From the NCBI RefSeq assembly GCF_001269925.1, contig NZ_LHVO01000002.1, forward strand, positions 62,001 to 126,000: a stretch of 64,000 bases of DNA. Reading direction: 5' to 3'. The notes beneath the pieces are model-generated. The model was not told where the DNA came from and ran no database searches. It saw nothing but the letters and a program-made list of their open reading frames with translations. Positions 61,682 through 64,000 of the stretch are shown here, one piece after another. The DNA is from Pseudomonas sp. MIACH. GTDB taxonomy: Bacteria > Pseudomonadota > Gammaproteobacteria > Pseudomonadales > Pseudomonadaceae. The number at the start of each line of letters is the position of its first letter. The stretch's first letter is position 1. A program made the position numbers and the translations under genes.

Positions 61682-63052
61682 ATGAGCGCTCCTCGTGAAA
61701 CCATCGCTGCTGTCGCTACCGCCCAGGGTCGTGGCGGTGTCGGTATCGTTCGAATTTCCGGGCCGCTCGCCGGCATTGCTGCAAAGGCCATCAGCGGGAG
61801 AGAGTTGAAGCCGCGCTATGCCCATTACGGCCCGTTCCTGGGCTCTGATGAAGAAGTGTTGGACGAAGGCCTGGCCCTGTACTTCCCTGGACCAAACTCC
61901 TTCACGGGTGAAGACGTGCTGGAGTTGCAGGGGCATGGCGGCCCAATCGTTCTGGATATGTTGCTGCAGCGCTGCCTGCAATTGGGTTGCCGCCTGGCTC
62001 GCCCTGGAGAATTCAGTGAGCGGGCATTCCTTAACGACAAGCTCGACCTGGCACAGGCTGAAGCAATTGCCGATTTGATCGAGGCCAGTTCTGCACAAGC
62101 TGCACGTAATGCACTGCGCTCGCTACAGGGCGCTTTTTCCCTGCGTGTGCATAACTTGACCGAGCAGTTGATAAGCCTGCGCATCTACGTCGAGGCCGCG
62201 ATTGATTTTCCAGAAGAAGAAATCGACTTCCTCGCCGATGGCCATGTCCTGACGATGCTGGATAAAGTCCGCGATGAATTATCCACAGTCCTGCGCGAAG
62301 CCGGGCAGGGCGCGTTATTGCGCGACGGCATGACAGTGGTGATCGCTGGGCGCCCCAATGCCGGCAAATCCAGCCTGCTCAATGCGCTGGCGGGGCGTGA
62401 AGCAGCCATTGTCACCGAGATCGCCGGCACCACCCGGGATATCCTGCGCGAACATATCCACATCGATGGCATGCCGTTGCACGTCGTCGACACCGCCGGT
62501 TTACGCGATACCGATGACCAGGTGGAAAAGATCGGCGTGGAACGCGCGCTCAAAGCCATCGGCGAAGCGGACCGGGTACTGCTGGTGGTGGACGCCACCG
62601 CGCCGGAGGCTGTGGATCCTTTTGCATTGTGGCCGGAATTCCTCGAACAACGGCCGGACCCGGCCAAAGTCACCTTGATTCGTAACAAAGCCGACCTGAC
62701 GGGTGAGGCCATTGCGATGGAAACCAGCGCTGATGGCCACGTCACTATCAGCCTGAGCGCGAAGTCTGCGGGTGAGGGCCTGGAATTGCTGCGCGAGCAT
62801 CTCAAGGCCTGCATGGGTTACGAGCAGACGTCGGAAAGCAGCTTCAGTGCACGTCGCAGGCACCTGGAGGCGCTGCGCCATGCAAGCGCGGCATTGGAGC
62901 ACGGCCGGGCGCAGTTGACCTTGGCGGGGGCGGGGGAGCTGCTGGCTGAGGATCTTCGCCAGGCGCAGCAGCTGTTGGGAGAAATCACCGGGGCATTCAG
63001 CTCCGATGATTTGTTGGGACGGATCTTCTCCAGCTTCTGTATCGGCAAGTAG
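61682..63052 (+). CDS. mnmE: tRNA modification GTPase MnmE
   Basis: This 456-residue protein works with MnmG to modify the wobble uridine of tRNAs. It has the folate-binding N-terminal domain, the GTPase motifs [26 protein letters not shown] and NKAD, and the conserved C-terminal CIGK. The stop TAG is directly part of a REP-like sequence. mnmG would normally follow; here a siderophore receptor is found instead, on the other strand. Confidence 0.98.
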   Translation: MSAPRETIAAVATAQGRGGVGIVRISGPLAGIAAKAISGRELKPRYAHYGPFLGSDEEVLDEGLALYFPGPNSFTGEDVLELQGHGGPIVLDMLLQRCLQLGCRLARPGEFSERAFLNDKLDLAQAEAIADLIEASSAQAARNALRSLQGAFSLRVHNLTEQLISLRIYVEAAIDFPEEEIDFLADGHVLTMLDKVRDELSTVLREAGQGALLRDGMTVVIAGRPNAGKSSLLNALAGREAAIVTEIAGTTRDILREHIHIDGMPLHVVDTAGLRDTDDQVEKIGVERALKAIGEADRVLLVVDATAPEAVDPFALWPEFLEQRPDPAKVTLIRNKADLTGEAIAMETSADGHVTISLSAKSAGEGLELLREHLKACMGYEQTSESSFSARRRHLEALRHASAALEHGRAQLTLAGAGELLAEDLRQAQQLLGEITGAFSSDDLLGRIFSSFCIGK

Positions 63053-63098
63053 GAGCTGGCTTGCCAGCGATAGAGGCCTGAAGAATATTTTCAGGCCT
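63049..63098. repeat. REP-like single copy and hairpin after mnmE
   Basis: GTAGGAGCTGGCTTGCCAGCGAT begins at the mnmE stop codon and has a REP-like short palindrome (GCTGGCTTGCCAGC). It is followed at 63074-63098 by the stem AGGCCTGAA...TTCAGGCCT with a 7-base loop, a possible terminator without T run. Confidence 0.72.
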
Positions 63099-63105
63099 TC
63101 ATCCT

Positions 63106-64000
63106 TCACCAGTTGTAAGAAACAGTCCCAAGCAGTGTACGACTGTCACCCCAGTAGCAGCGGCCCGCGTCGTTGCAGCCAGAAACATACTTCTTGTCGA
63201 ACAGGTTCTTGGCGTTCACGTCCACTGACCAGTGCTTGTCGATCTGATAGCCGACAGCTGCGTCCACCAGAGTGACGCTCCCAGCATCCAGCTTTCCGTA
63301 CAGACTTGGCTGGGTGTAAGAAAACGTACTGTCGAAATAGCGCACACCGCCGCCCAGGGACAAGCCCTTGAGTTGGCCATCGAGGAAGCGGTACTTGCCC
63401 CACACCGAGGCCTGGTTGCGCGGAACCCCCGTCATCTGATGCCCCTCGACCAGCGAGGTAGCGGAGTCCTTGGTAATACGAGCATCAGTGTAGGTGTAGG
63501 CTGCGGTCACATTCAGGTTGGGCGTGATGTTGCTGTTCACCTCGACCTCGGCACCTTTGGCCCGGCTTTCGCCTACCTGGCGGTAGCTGTTGGTGGTGGT
63601 GTCGAGGTAGGTGTCGTCTTCCTTGCGCAAGTCATACACCGACAGGGTCATCGCTGTATCCCAGCCGACCGGCTCGTACTTCACACCCACTTCGTACTGA
63701 CTGCTGGTGATCGGCTTCAACGGTGAACCGGCGTTGGAGATCTGCTGTACAGGCACAAATGCGGTGGAGTAGCTGACGTACGGCGTCAGGCCGTTGTCGA
63801 ACTGGTACATCACCCCGCCCTGGTAGGTAAACTTGCGGTCTTCGGAGCCGGTGTTGCTGGCCTTGTTGACCTTGTCGCGGTAATCACTGTCGACCCAGTC
63901 CTGGCGGCCGCCCAGCAGGAACAACCAGTGGTCATACTTGCTCTGGATTTGTGCATAAACACCCTTCATCTGCTGCTCGAGCAAGGTGTTTTGCACAGCC
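63106..64000 (-). CDS. TonB-dependent siderophore receptor (3' part only)
   Basis: The last 298 codons of an outer-membrane receptor are present; the gene continues past the window edge. The segments GGRQDWVDSDY, YVSYSTAFVP, SSQYEVGVKYEP, GAEVEVNSNITPNLNVTAAYTYTDA and the C-terminal KNLFDKKYV...YWGDSRTLLGTVSYNW are typical of siderophore receptor barrels, including the final aromatic residue. The ligand cannot be told from this part; ferrichrome- or hydroxamate-type receptors share this look. Confidence 0.9.
   Translation of the reverse strand, partial: AVQNTLLEQQMKGVYAQIQSKYDHWLFLLGGRQDWVDSDYRDKVNKASNTGSEDRKFTYQGGVMYQFDNGLTPYVSYSTAFVPVQQISNAGSPLKPITSSQYEVGVKYEPVGWDTAMTLSVYDLRKEDDTYLDTTTNSYRQVGESRAKGAEVEVNSNITPNLNVTAAYTYTDARITKDSATSLVEGHQMTGVPRNQASVWGKYRFLDGQLKGLSLGGGVRYFDSTFSYTQPSLYGKLDAGSVTLVDAAVGYQIDKHWSVDVNAKNLFDKKYVSGCNDAGRCYWGDSRTLLGTVSYNW

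Overview
The window looks like the replication-origin region of a Pseudomonas chromosome, most likely of the P. fluorescens group. The gene order rpmH-rnpA-yidD-yidC-mnmE on one side and dnaA-dnaN-recF-gyrB on the other, with a DnaA-box-rich oriC between them, is diagnostic. The left arm follows the gene order I recall for P. aeruginosa PAO1 (plsC/lptA, gmhB, glyS, glyQ, tag, htrB, trkA, rsmB, fmt, def, PA0020-like, dprA, tsaC, qor, hemF, aroE, sulP, choline SBP, betC, LysR; then trpA, trpB, trpI; then osmC, HAD, gamma-CA, prlC, yheV, PA0069). High GC, Pseudomonas-type REPINs and parS motifs agree.

Layout. 1-6 kb: beta-carbonic anhydrase, an SOS-type radical SAM gene with a LexA box inside a long palindrome, and a three-gene membrane dehydrogenase (Tat small subunit, GMC flavoprotein, tri-haem cytochrome c). 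6-18.5 kb: TpbA-like periplasmic phosphatase, yheV-prlC, gamma-carbonic anhydrase, HAD phosphatase, small secreted and stress proteins (lipoprotein, two DUF1161 paralogues, OsmC, dodecin, DUF883), then trpI divergent from trpBA. 18.5-27 kb: a block that breaks the recalled PAO1 order. It holds two unrecognised, AT-richer, cysteine-free genes, an RcnB-like protein, a berberine-bridge-type flavin oxidase, a complete dgoKADT galactonate operon without an adjacent dgoR, and a DOPA-dioxygenase-like gene. 27-32 kb: choline-O-sulfate module (LysR, BetC, orphan choline-type SBP, SulP). 32-48.6 kb: housekeeping genes listed above. 48.7-52.2 kb: a CHASE2 histidine kinase and a divergent OmpR-type regulator inserted between plsC and gyrB, with what may be the decayed end of a third gene. 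52.3-63 kb: origin core. 63.1-64 kb: 3' part of a TonB-dependent siderophore receptor.

How it fits together. The origin core carries replication initiation and elongation (DnaA, DnaN, RecF, GyrB), RNase P protein and L34, the YidD/YidC insertase pair and MnmE. Three parS-type motifs lie 2.9-6.1 kb to the dnaA-gyrB side of oriC, as expected for ParB-based segregation, and perfect DnaA boxes are scattered well beyond oriC. The accessory blocks are metabolic (sugar acid, choline sulfate, alcohol or sugar oxidation) or sensory. The least explained material is the two-gene unit at 18719-19920 and the CHASE2 locus.

Limits. All identifications come from reading motifs, lengths and gene order; no database search was run. 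No tRNA, rRNA, CRISPR array, integrase, insertion sequence or complete prophage was seen.
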